A stretch of DNA of 11,122 bases, from NCBI GenBank assembly GCA_025056835.1, contig JANWVS010000023.1, forward strand, positions 1 through 11,122, given 5' to 3'. Below the pieces are notes generated by a model. The model did not search any database and had not been told where the DNA came from. It saw only the letters and a list, made by a program, of their open reading frames with translations. Position 1 is the first letter of the stretch. Each line of letters starts with the position of its first letter. This document shows positions 1-6,030 of this stretch, piece by piece. The stretch comes from Gemmataceae bacterium. GTDB lineage: Bacteria > Planctomycetota > Planctomycetia > Gemmatales > Gemmataceae. The position numbers and the translations under genes are program-made.

Positions 1-327
1 GGCAAAGAGATCCAGCCCGCCTTCGGTGGTCAGTTCTTGTCGTCGTTCCGGAACCAGCGTCGCTTCGTCGGGACGGAGTTCGCAGGCGAAATGGACAATC
101 GCTTCATCGACAGACATTTCCAAGTTGAGGCGCCGGACATCGATCGCGCGTAAGAGACGGACGTCGCGTTCCTGAATGTGACGTCTGTCTTCACGGAGGT
201 GGACCGTGATGCCGTCAGCCCCGCCCAGCAAGGCGAGCACGGCCGCGGCAACCGGATCCGGAGTAGCCGCGCGACGCGCCTGCCGAACCGTGGCCACGTG
301 ATCGACATTGACGCCCAGGCGTATCAT
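1..327 (-). CDS. pdxJ: Pyridoxine 5'-phosphate synthase PdxJ, N-terminal part (runs off left edge)
   Basis: PdxJ condenses 1-deoxy-D-xylulose 5-phosphate with 3-amino-2-oxopropyl phosphate to give pyridoxine 5'-phosphate, the ring-closing step of the DXP-dependent vitamin B6 pathway in the cytoplasm. The 109 visible codons stay open to the window edge and match the TIM-barrel family throughout: an opening [15 protein letters not shown], then [21 protein letters not shown] and [13 protein letters not shown]. His43, Arg45, His50 and Glu70 align with the E. coli active-site positions His45, Arg47, His52 and Glu72 (from memory of the family). I chose the ATG at 327, because GGAG lies 10 nt upstream and the protein then begins just before the conserved LGVN. 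An in-frame ATG at 345 would add six residues. The C-terminal half lies outside the window. The small membrane-protein gene upstream ends 19 nt before this start on the same strand, so co-transcription is likely. Confidence 0.95.
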   Translation of the reverse strand, partial: MIRLGVNVDHVATVRQARRAATPDPVAAAVLALLGGADGITVHLREDRRHIQERDVRLLRAIDVRRLNLEMSVDEAIVHFACELRPDEATLVPERRQELTTEGGLDLFA

Positions 328-346
328 CGGCACAAAACTCCGCATG

Positions 347-862
347 CTACCATCGCAGGTTACGATAACGACGGGTTTCCCGACTCAAGGCTCGGTAGAG
401 CACGAAGGCCAAGGCCAGGTTCACCACGTTGACGCAAAAGCCGCCGAAGGCGGGGAGCCATGCCAGCGGCAGCCACCAGTGTGTGGTCAATATCGCCGGC
501 ACCAAAACGAGCACGAGCAAGCGCGTCGACCAGGCCCAGTAATAGTGACGGTCCCGCACCATACGCACCAAGGTTTTGGCATCGTCGAACATGACGACCA
601 CCAGCCAGGCGGAGTCGCGGCCGGCCCGGGCGCCGCCGTCGAAGCACGGCGCCGTCGCCTGGTTGGTCGGAGGTTCCACGGCGGTAGCTGCCGATGGCTG
701 TCGCTCGGTCAGCCGGGCCAGGAGTCGGTCTTCGAGCGCCTCGGTGTCGTGTTGCAGCCGAGCGACGGTTTCCTCCAGCGCGCCGACGCGTCGTTCCAAC
801 TCCCCGAGGGCTGGGGCGTCGAGGGATGCCGTCGGAGACGAGTTGTCGATGCAATCGTCCAT
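347..862 (-). CDS. Small membrane protein with N-terminal coiled coil and two C-terminal helices, function unknown
   Basis: I do not recognise a characterised function. The 171-residue product has a heptad-like, Leu/Glu/Arg-rich segment at about residues 17-52 ([17 protein letters not shown]), which should form a coiled coil. A Pro/Ala-rich linker follows. From about residue 89 there is a conserved-looking part with an amphipathic stretch ([19 protein letters not shown]), two hydrophobic helices at about 112-135 and 140-160, and a basic tail ([12 protein letters not shown]). This predicts an inner-membrane protein with its coiled coil in the cytoplasm. The start is uncertain: I use the ATG at 862, but an in-frame TTG at 898 would add 12 residues, and neither has a clear Shine-Dalgarno. 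A TACAAT box at 941-946 could be its promoter. It ends just upstream of pdxJ and is probably co-transcribed with it, although the fold does not suggest a role in B6 synthesis. Confidence 0.75.
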   Translation of the reverse strand: MDDCIDNSSPTASLDAPALGELERRVGALEETVARLQHDTEALEDRLLARLTERQPSAATAVEPPTNQATAPCFDGGARAGRDSAWLVVVMFDDAKTLVRMVRDRHYYWAWSTRLLVLVLVPAILTTHWWLPLAWLPAFGGFCVNVVNLALAFVLYRALSRETRRYRNLRW

Positions 863-940
863 GGGGATGACCGACCGCGGCACGGCGGCGGCGAACAAGA
901 CCGAACGAGGTAGCGGGGATTCATTCCGGTTCTTGCTTCT

Positions 941-946
941 ATTGTA
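941..946 (-). promoter_or_regulatory. Possible -10 box for the membrane protein/pdxJ unit
   Basis: TACAAT (5 of 6 to the sigma-70 consensus) reads on the minus strand about 80 nt upstream of the ATG at 862. It lies beyond the HU terminator, so a new promoter is expected here. No good -35 is visible: the sequence 17-18 nt upstream is the T-rich end of that terminator (about TTCTTT). Confidence 0.35.
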
Positions 947-962
947 GCGGGCCGACGGCGCG

Positions 963-1000
963 AAAAAGAAACCGCGGTCGGGACGAGAACCGACACGCGG
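963..1000 (-). terminator. Intrinsic terminator of the HU gene
   Basis: Read on the minus strand, 21 nt after the HU stop codon, there is CCGCG-T-GTCGG, an 8-nt loop, then CCGAC-CGCGG. This is a ten-base-pair GC-rich stem with one bulged T, followed directly by TTTCTTTTT (plus-strand 963-971). Stem arms are at 972-981 and 990-1000. The U-rich tail stands out in this GC-rich sequence. It separates the HU transcript from the downstream membrane protein/pdxJ unit. Confidence 0.8.
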
Positions 1001-1021
1001 CTGGCGGGGCGCAAGAACGGT

Positions 1022-1336
1022 TTATTTGACCATTTCCTTGAGAGCCTTCAGGCAAGTGGCCTTGACGACCGTGCGCTTCGGTTTGGCAGGAATGATCATC
1101 GTTTCGCCCGTTTGCGGATTGCGCCCTTCGCGCGCCTTGGTCGCTGGTTTCTCGACGCGCTTGATCTTGAGCAAACCAGGCAACGTCATCACACCGGGAC
1201 CTTTTTTGCCGACCTGTGCATGAATGAAATTGGTCAGCGCGTCGAACACCGTACCGATCTGCTTTTTCGTCAGGCCGGTCGAGTTCGCCAACTCCTGAAA
1301 CATGACGCTTTTCGTAGCCGGCTTCGCCTTGGACAT
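1022..1336 (-). CDS. HU/IHF-family nucleoid DNA-binding protein
   Basis: This 104-residue protein is a histone-like HU relative, which as a dimer binds and bends DNA through two beta-arms. It has a short Lys-rich N-terminal extension (MSKAKPATKS), an alpha-helical dimerisation region at about residues 11-44 (LTKKQIGTVFDALTNFI), the KGPGVMTLPGLLKIK sheet at 45-59, and the beta-arm with the signature GRNPQTGE at 71-78, whose Pro74 is the expected DNA-intercalating residue. It is slightly longer than the roughly 90-residue classical HU. KGPGVMTLPGLLKIK plus KPATKAREGRNPQTGE fits an HU subfamily I associate with planctomycetes and myxobacteria (from memory). The start is supported by GAGGGAG a few bases upstream of the ATG. 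It is apparently monocistronic, with its own promoter (1398-1426) and terminator (963-1000). Autoregulation is possible given the phased A/T tracts upstream. Confidence 0.95.
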   Translation of the reverse strand: MSKAKPATKSVMFQELANSTGLTKKQIGTVFDALTNFIHAQVGKKGPGVMTLPGLLKIKRVEKPATKAREGRNPQTGETMIIPAKPKRTVVKATCLKALKEMVK

Positions 1337-1397
1337 GATGCTCCCTCACGTAAACCATGGAACGGAACTGGACGCCGCGTGTCCACCTCAGAGAAGC

Positions 1398-1426
1398 AGG
1401 TTAGGATTCGACCTTGCTGGTGTCAA
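1398..1426 (-). promoter_or_regulatory. Sigma-70-type promoter of the HU gene
   Basis: On the minus strand a perfect -35 TTGACA (1421-1426) is followed, after exactly 17 bp, by TAACCT (1398-1403) as a weak -10 (3 of 6). The predicted start is near 1391, giving a leader of about 55 nt before the HU ATG. A series of A/T tracts lies immediately upstream of the -35 (1431-1486) and could act as an UP-like element or bent DNA. Confidence 0.6.
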
Positions 1427-1430
1427 CGAC

Positions 1431-1486
1431 TTTTCCCGCAAAAATTCAAGGTTTTACGCGGGTCGGCGGCAAAAAACTTCAAAAAA
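1431..1486. promoter_or_regulatory. Helically phased A/T tracts (predicted curved DNA) in the HU/reductase divergent region
   Basis: Within a GC-rich genome this 56-bp stretch contains T4 (1431-1434), A5 (1440-1444), T4 (1452-1455), A6 (1471-1476) and A6 (1481-1486). Tract centres fall at about 1432.5, 1442, 1453.5, 1473.5 and 1483.5, so they are spaced at close to one or two helical turns. Phased A-tracts of this kind produce intrinsic DNA curvature. The block sits just upstream of the HU -35 and also just upstream of the opposing reductase promoter. Curvature and any HU or RNA polymerase contact are inference. Confidence 0.5.
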
Positions 1487-1500
1487 CCGGGTTGATTCCG

Positions 1501-1529
1501 TCGGCACGGCGCCGTTGCGGCGGTACAAT
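1501..1529 (+). promoter_or_regulatory. Possible promoter of the MDR reductase operon
   Basis: TCGGCA (4 of 6 to TTGACA, 1501-1506), a 17-bp spacer and TACAAT (5 of 6, 1524-1529) lie about 70 nt upstream of the ATG at 1602. The predicted leader is about 66 nt. In GC-rich DNA TACAAT is uncommon, which supports the call, but the -35 is weak. Confidence 0.45.
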
Positions 1530-1601
1530 GCCGTCGGTAGGGCTGACCGGAAGGGGCCGCAGCTGCGAGGCAACGAATTCAGCGCCATCGGCGATGGGAC
1601 G

Positions 1602-2606
1602 ATGAAAGCTGTAGTCTTTGAACAATTTGGCGAACCGGCCGAGGTGTTGCGCGTGCACGACGTTTCCCCGCCGAGCGTCGGCCAAGGCCAGGTGCTGGTG
1701 CGCATGCTGGCCGCTCCGATCAATCCGTCCGATCTGCTCGTCGTTCGCGGTCGATACGGCAAATTACCAAGGCTGCCGGCCACGCCGGGCTTCGAGGGGG
1801 TCGGCATCATTGAAGCCGTCGGGCCGGGATGGATTGCCAAACTTCGGGGTTTACGACCGGGCCGCCGCGTGGCGGTTTTGAATGGTCAGACGGGCAACTG
1901 GTGCGAACGCGTCGTGGTCAATGCGCGGCAGGCGGTGCCCGTGGCCGACGATTTGAGCGACGACCAAGTCGCGTCGTTTTTCGTCAACCCGGCGACGGCC
2001 CTCGCCATGACGCGCTGGGTGCTGCGAATTCCGGCCGGTTCGTGGTTGTTGCAGACAGCGGCGGCCAGCGCCTTGGGTCAGATGGTGGTTCGTCTGGCCC
2101 GGCACGACGGTTACCGCACGATCAACGTAGTTCGCCGCCGCGAGCAGGTCGAGACGTTGCGGCAGATGGGCGGCGACGAAGTGATCTGCACGGAAGATGA
2201 GACCGTGGAGGATCGCGTGCGGGCAGTCACCAACGGTCGAGGAGTCGTCTACGCCTTGGACGCCGTCGGCGGCGCCATGGGCGGAGCCGTCGTTCGTTCC
2301 CTCGGGCCGGGCGGGCGCTTGCTGGTTTACGGCACTCTTTCCGGGGAACCGATTCCGCTCGATCCGCGGAGCTTGATGGTCGGCCACAAGACCATCGAAG
2401 GTTTTTGGCTGGCGGAATGGGTGCGGCAGCAAGGGGTCGTGACCATGTTGAAACTCTTCCGGACTATCAGTCGCCTGTTGGCCGCCGGAGTGCTGACCAC
2501 GCCGGTGCAGGCGACGTTTCCCCTGGAGGAGATAACCGCGGCAGTTCGTGCGGCCGAAAGCCCAGGTCGATTCGGTAAGATCATGTTGCGGATCGGCAAC
2601 CGCTGA
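1602..2606 (+). CDS. MDR-family NADPH-dependent reductase (MECR/ETR-like 2-enoyl thioester reductase or quinone oxidoreductase)
   Basis: This 334-residue, zinc-independent medium-chain dehydrogenase/reductase has an N-terminal GroES-like domain (about 1-125; INPSDLLVVRGRYG at 40-53, then TPGFEGVGIIEAVG) followed by a Rossmann NADP-binding domain. QTAAASALGQMV (151-162) is the nucleotide-binding loop, and RTINVVRRREQ (172-182) carries Arg residues suited to the NADPH 2'-phosphate. NPATA (129-133) and RTINVVR resemble the mitochondrial 2-enoyl thioester reductases (MECR/ETR1). Tyr52 in the GRY motif falls where those enzymes keep their catalytic tyrosine. The likely reaction is NADPH-dependent reduction of a conjugated enoyl thioester or a quinone; the substrate is unknown. 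The open frame extends upstream to 1302, but the family alignment begins at this ATG. The preceding GATGGGACG is a weak ribosome site. It heads a plus-strand run with the PH-domain and Rpn-like genes. Confidence 0.88.
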   Translation: MKAVVFEQFGEPAEVLRVHDVSPPSVGQGQVLVRMLAAPINPSDLLVVRGRYGKLPRLPATPGFEGVGIIEAVGPGWIAKLRGLRPGRRVAVLNGQTGNWCERVVVNARQAVPVADDLSDDQVASFFVNPATALAMTRWVLRIPAGSWLLQTAAASALGQMVVRLARHDGYRTINVVRRREQVETLRQMGGDEVICTEDETVEDRVRAVTNGRGVVYALDAVGGAMGGAVVRSLGPGGRLLVYGTLSGEPIPLDPRSLMVGHKTIEGFWLAEWVRQQGVVTMLKLFRTISRLLAAGVLTTPVQATFPLEEITAAVRAAESPGRFGKIMLRIGNR

Positions 2607-2654
2607 GCCGGCGGTATCTTGCTGATGATCGCCGCGGCCGCTATCGTTATCGGC

Positions 2655-3152
2655 ATGGATATTCGCCACCAAGCCGTTACCGGTGTGATCGCTCCCGAAC
2701 TGGCCGAAGCCCGAATTCGCGAAGTATATCCCAGCGTGGCGCGCTGTAGCGCCGTCGCCTCGCTGGGCAAGATGTTGACGCGCACCATTATCGGTGCTCC
2801 CCTGGCTTGGCTGCTCATGTCGGCGTGTTACTTCAGCAAGGTGCTGCCCGTCACGATGACGCGCTACACACTGACCAATCGTCGCTTGATGATTCGGAAG
2901 GGCTGGAAGGGCATCGTAAAAAGCGAGGTGCCGCTAAGTCAGATCGATGACGTGCGCCTGGCGCCCGGAAGCGTCAACGATTTCTTCCGCGCGGCTGATC
3001 TCGAGATCATCAGCCAAGGACAGGTCGTGATGAGACTCGCCGGCGTGCCCGATCCGGAATCGTTCCGTCATGCAATTTTGTCGGCGTGCAGTGCCTGGGT
3101 ACCGGGCAAGGCCAAAAACTTGCCATTTCTCGCTGCCAGCGCTGCCAAATAG
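2655..3152 (+). CDS. PH-domain (bPH) membrane protein
   Basis: A 165-residue protein of the bacterial PH-domain type, function not established. It has an N-terminal segment (VYPSVAR at 24-30), one hydrophobic span at about 44-66, and a bPH domain at about 68-145. The domain is marked by RYTLTNRRLMIRKG (70-83), then EVPLSQIDDVRL and a final strand/helix (VVMRLAGVPDPESFRHAI). Tyr-Thr-Leu-Thr-Asn-Arg-Arg is typical of bacterial PH proteins in which the domain follows a transmembrane segment; such domains are thought to be peripheral membrane modules. The start is uncertain: in-frame TTG (2619) and ATG (2625) would add a hydrophobic stretch (MLMIAAAAIVIG). I prefer the ATG at 2655, since MDIRHQAVTGV looks like the family N-terminus, but no Shine-Dalgarno decides it. 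It follows the reductase stop by 48 nt and precedes the Rpn-like gene by 21 nt. Confidence 0.75.
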   Translation: MDIRHQAVTGVIAPELAEARIREVYPSVARCSAVASLGKMLTRTIIGAPLAWLLMSACYFSKVLPVTMTRYTLTNRRLMIRKGWKGIVKSEVPLSQIDDVRLAPGSVNDFFRAADLEIISQGQVVMRLAGVPDPESFRHAILSACSAWVPGKAKNLPFLAASAAK

Positions 3153-3173
3153 CGGCCCTATTGAGGGACAGCG

Positions 3174-4028
3174 ATGGCCAAGCAGGTGGCCAGTTCCGAA
3201 CCGCTCCGGAACTGGCATCGCTTGTTCGGTCTGTTGTTGAGCGAGCACTTGCACGGCTCACCTTATGTGGTGGAGTTGGAGAAAGACCTGTCGCACCGGC
3301 AACAATGGCTCGATATCGTCGTTGTCCGGCGTGGGGAAGGAGCACTATCGCGGCCCATGCCGGATGGACTGGATCGTTTGCACGATCACAATCTGATCAC
3401 TTTCAAGTCGTTTCGCGAGACCTTGGACGATTGGGCGTTAAAAGAGTTGACGGGCCATTACGTGAATTACCGCAAGCAAGTCAGCGGCCGCGGGCGATTG
3501 GTGCCCGAGGAGTCGTTTGGACTATACGCGGTCTGTGCCCGAACGCCGCGAGAGCTATTTAGCGTGGTGGCGACGCAGGCGGAACGACGGGGGGTCTACG
3601 TGTGTCGCCGCGGGAGCGATGCGATTCGGGTGGTGGTGGCGGCGGAATTGCCGAAGACGGAGAACAACGCGCTGGTGCACCTTTTCAGCGCGGCGGTCGA
3701 TCAGGTACAATACGGTGCGACGCATTATCAGTTGCCGTCGGCGGCGATCAGCACGATCGTCAACCGGTTGATAGCGGAATATCGGCGAGCGGGATTGGTT
3801 ATGCCGTACACGATGGATGATTTTCGCAAAGAGGTAGCGCTGGAGGTGCTGGACCAGCTTACGCCGGAGGAACGTTTGCGCGGCCTGGCGCCGGAGGAGC
3901 GTTTGCGCGGCCTGGCGCCGGAGGAGCGTTTGCGCGGCTTGACTGCGGAGCAAATCGAGCGCTACCTGCGGACGCTGCAAAAGAAGTCGAGCCGCAGCAC
4001 CGGCAAAAAGCGTGGGCGGCGGACGTAA
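3174..4028 (+). CDS. Rpn/PD-(D/E)XK-like protein with C-terminal EERLRGL repeats
   Basis: A 284-residue protein resembling the Rpn (recombination-promoting nuclease, transposase_31-like) fold. The N-terminal part reads as a PD-(D/E)XK core: Glu34 (VVELEKD), Asp47 in WLDIVVVRR, and the strand NLITFKSF with Lys78. The usual acidic residue two before the Lys is Thr76, so catalysis may be lost or use another residue. The middle (DDWALKELTGHYVNYRKQVS, GLYAVCARTP, GVYVCRRGSDAIRVVVAAELP) looks like a family often multicopy in planctomycetes (from memory). Residues 230-265 hold three 9-residue repeats (PEERLRGLA) and a degenerate fourth. A Lys/Arg-rich tail (STGKKRGRRT) follows. The start has AGGGA at good spacing. 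It probably shares a transcript with the two genes upstream. Nuclease activity is inferred, not shown. No inverted repeats flank it, so it does not look like a mobile element here. Confidence 0.75.
   Translation: MAKQVASSEPLRNWHRLFGLLLSEHLHGSPYVVELEKDLSHRQQWLDIVVVRRGEGALSRPMPDGLDRLHDHNLITFKSFRETLDDWALKELTGHYVNYRKQVSGRGRLVPEESFGLYAVCARTPRELFSVVATQAERRGVYVCRRGSDAIRVVVAAELPKTENNALVHLFSAAVDQVQYGATHYQLPSAAISTIVNRLIAEYRRAGLVMPYTMDDFRKEVALEVLDQLTPEERLRGLAPEERLRGLAPEERLRGLTAEQIERYLRTLQKKSSRSTGKKRGRRT
3861..3968 (+). repeat. Tandem 27-bp coding repeat (three close copies plus a degenerate one)
   Basis: Copies lie at 3861-3887, 3888-3914 and 3915-3941, each encoding [T/A]PEERLRGL and differing at only a few bases. 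The fourth unit at 3942-3968 (TAEQIERYL) keeps only the pattern. The near identity at DNA level means copy number can change by slippage or recombination without shifting the frame. Confidence 0.9.
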
Positions 4029-4090
4029 GACGTCGCCGGGATCGTTGAACTTCCGCACGATTCTCGTCACGGCGCAGGCCGACCGATTCG

Positions 4091-5044
4091 ATGGCCGAGT
4101 TCGACTACATCCGTTGGGTCCGACAGCATACGCCGGTGCATCCCCGCGTGGTCGTAGGCCCCGGCGATGATTGTGCCGTGCTGCGGCCGGGGTCGCTGCC
4201 GTTGCTCGTCAAGGCCGACATGCTGCTGGAGGACTGTCATTTCCGCCTTGCCGACGCTGGTCCGCGCCGTGTCGGCCGCAAGGCCCTGGCGGTCAACCTT
4301 AGCGACATCGCCGCCATGGGAGGGCGTCCGCTGGCCGCGGTCGTCAGCCTCGGATTGCCGCGCCCGCAACCGATTGGCGATCGTTCAGCACCGGCTTCGT
4401 TTTTCTGCAACCCCACGCACTTGGCCGAGGAGATCTACCTCGGCATGCGCGATCTGGCCGACACGTTCCGCCTCGCCATCGTCGGCGGCGATACCAATTC
4501 CTGGCACGGCGGACTCGTCGTTTCCGTCGCTTTGCTGGGCGAGTCCGGCCCTCAAGGACCGATTTTACGTTCCGGCGCGCGCCCCGGAGATTGGCTCTTC
4601 GTCACCGGCCCCTTGGGCGGCAGCATCCTTGGTAAGCACCTCGATTTCGTGCCGCGCGTCGCCGAGGCTTTGGCCCTCCAGGAGCACGCGCCGATTCACG
4701 CCATGCTCGACGTCAGCGACGGCCTGGCAGCCGACCTCCACCATTTGTGCCGAGAAAGCGGCTGCGGGGCTGTGCTGGTCGCCGAACGAATCCCCATCAG
4801 CGCTGCGGCCCGGCAATTGACCGACGGCCGATCGCCGCTTGATCACGCCTTGGCCGATGGTGAAGATTTTGAACTCATATTCGCCGTCGCGCCGGCCGAC
4901 GGCCGACGTTTGCTGGAGCAGCAACCAATCGCCGGCGCTACTCTGAGTTGGATCGGCGAATGCACGCAGGCTACCGACGTGCTGTTGGAAGTCAACGGCT
5001 CCCGTCGTCCGCTGCCGCCGCTGGGATATGTGCATCCGCTGTGA
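4091..5044 (+). CDS. thiL: Thiamine-monophosphate kinase ThiL
   Basis: ThiL phosphorylates thiamine monophosphate with ATP to thiamine diphosphate, the last step of cofactor synthesis. The 317-residue product has the PurM/AIR-synthase-like layout: MAEFDYIRWVRQ start, VGPGDDCAVL (Asp26, Asp27), VKADMLLEDCHF (Asp43), ALAVNLSDIAAMGG (Asp72), VGGDTNS (Asp134), TGPLGGS, MLDVSDGLAADL (Asp207, Asp210) and DGEDFELIFAV (258-265). These acidic residues bind Mg-ATP and substrate in the family. Between LGLP (about 90) and HLAEEIYLGM (about 110) there appears to be an insertion of a dozen or more residues relative to shorter ThiL proteins. No Shine-Dalgarno is evident; the ATG is chosen because the family N-terminus begins there. 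No TPP riboswitch is visible in the 62-bp gap upstream. Its last 53 bp overlap the convergent phenylalanine hydroxylase gene. Confidence 0.93.
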   Translation: MAEFDYIRWVRQHTPVHPRVVVGPGDDCAVLRPGSLPLLVKADMLLEDCHFRLADAGPRRVGRKALAVNLSDIAAMGGRPLAAVVSLGLPRPQPIGDRSAPASFFCNPTHLAEEIYLGMRDLADTFRLAIVGGDTNSWHGGLVVSVALLGESGPQGPILRSGARPGDWLFVTGPLGGSILGKHLDFVPRVAEALALQEHAPIHAMLDVSDGLAADLHHLCRESGCGAVLVAERIPISAAARQLTDGRSPLDHALADGEDFELIFAVAPADGRRLLEQQPIAGATLSWIGECTQATDVLLEVNGSRRPLPPLGYVHPL

Positions 5045-5936
5045 GCACCCGTTCCAAGCCGAGGCGGCGCACCAGCGCCTCCAACTCGCGGCGCAGAAAC
5101 GAGAACGACGGCGCCACAAAAAGATGGTCTTGCATCCGCGAAGGATCGTAGTCGGTTTCGATAACTACGTCGGTCTCAAACGGCCGCCGACTCACCTCCG
5201 GCGAAAAGAGCGAATATGGGATCTCCCCGGTCGACGAAAGGATGCCGGCCCCGAAGATTTTCAACTCACCCGCCTCGTGAAGCAGGCCGAATTCGATGCT
5301 GTACCAGCTAAACCGCTTCAAGGCCAGGACATGGTCGCCCTGCGTCGCCGTCGCCACCGCCTTGCCGATCAAGGTAAGCAACTCGGCATAATCTTGGTTC
5401 ATCAGCGGCGGCACGTGCCCCAGGCAATCATGGATCATATCCGGCTCCGGCGTGAATTCCGGGTGAGAACCGTGCCGCAAAAATTGCGTCACCGGAAAGC
5501 CGCGGCGGGCGATGTACTGGTAAAAGGTGCGATAAGGCAACGCTCCCTCGGCAGGGACCAGGTACATGCCCGTCTCGCGTCGGACCCGCTCGCTGAGCGT
5601 TCGGAGTTGGGGAATCTCAGTCCGGGTGATGGCCAACTCTCGTTTGGCCTGAAGATAAATGCTGCACGCATAGGCCGTATGCAGCTCGTCCAGACGCGGT
5701 GACACCTCACGCCAGATGCGCGTTTCTTCGTCGGTGTACTCAATAAACGGCGGCCCAAGTTCCGCGAGCCGGTGTCGGCGACACAAGGCAAACAACTCCC
5801 GCCGCCGCCGCAGATAATCGTCGTCGCCCAGCCCCGGATGGCCTGGTTCGAGTTCCAGCTCGGTCACGTCCGGCGGCGCGACCATAACTTCCGGGTCGAT
5901 AGGCACGCCGTATTCGATCAGGGTCGCCTTCGACAT
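4992..5936 (-). CDS. phhA: Aromatic amino acid hydroxylase, probably phenylalanine 4-monooxygenase
   Basis: The enzyme hydroxylates L-phenylalanine to tyrosine with O2, non-haem Fe(II) and a tetrahydropterin. The 314-residue protein is a catalytic domain with a short N-terminal extension and no ACT regulatory domain. The iron site is complete: His169 and His174 in PDMIHDCLGHVPPL and Glu215 in WYSIEFGL. The 5- and 41-residue spacing matches the bacterial enzyme from Chromobacterium (His138, His143, Glu184; from memory). FPVTQFLR (147-154) and GAGILSSTGEIPYSL (229-243) are further family signatures. Phenylalanine rather than tyrosine or tryptophan as substrate is inferred from bacterial precedent. 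GGGAGG eight bases before the ATG supports the start, and TATAAT lies about 40 nt upstream. No pterin carbinolamine dehydratase (phhB) gene is in the window. The 3' end lies inside thiL on the opposite strand. Confidence 0.92.
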   Translation of the reverse strand: MSKATLIEYGVPIDPEVMVAPPDVTELELEPGHPGLGDDDYLRRRRELFALCRRHRLAELGPPFIEYTDEETRIWREVSPRLDELHTAYACSIYLQAKRELAITRTEIPQLRTLSERVRRETGMYLVPAEGALPYRTFYQYIARRGFPVTQFLRHGSHPEFTPEPDMIHDCLGHVPPLMNQDYAELLTLIGKAVATATQGDHVLALKRFSWYSIEFGLLHEAGELKIFGAGILSSTGEIPYSLFSPEVSRRPFETDVVIETDYDPSRMQDHLFVAPSFSFLRRELEALVRRLGLERVLTADAHIPAAAADDGSR

Positions 5937-5974
5937 GGCCTCGCCCTCCCAGTATCCGAAGTCGCCCCTTCTCT

Positions 5975-5980
5975 ATTATA
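5975..5980 (-). promoter_or_regulatory. Probable -10 box of the phenylalanine hydroxylase gene
   Basis: A perfect TATAAT on the minus strand sits about 40 nt upstream of the ATG at 5936, in the 94-bp gap divergent from tsaE. The nearest -35 candidate is TTGGAC at 6004-6009, with a 23-bp spacer, which is too long, so the promoter may need an activator. On the plus strand the overlapping TATACT (5977-5982) could serve tsaE. The two promoters may therefore overlap. Confidence 0.45.
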
Positions 5981-6030
5981 CTTCGCAGCGCCCAGCCGAG
6001 GCCGTCCAAATCAACCGGCAGCGGTAGACT

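Noticed and set aside
308..913. Plus-strand open frame (201 codons) opposite the small membrane protein
   Set aside because: The minus-strand frame shows a coiled coil and two transmembrane helices; the plus frame is Gly/Gln/Arg-rich and featureless.
1851..2672. Minus-strand open frame (273 codons) opposite the MDR reductase
   Set aside because: It is a His/Gln/Arg-rich shadow of the reductase on the other strand with no family features.
3174..4028. Rpn-like gene as a mobile element
   Set aside because: Although related families are named transposase_31, I see no terminal inverted repeats, target duplication or neighbouring mobility gene.
4029..4090. Possible TPP riboswitch before thiL
   Set aside because: The gap is only 62 bp and lacks the CUGAGA core and the paired arms of a THI element.
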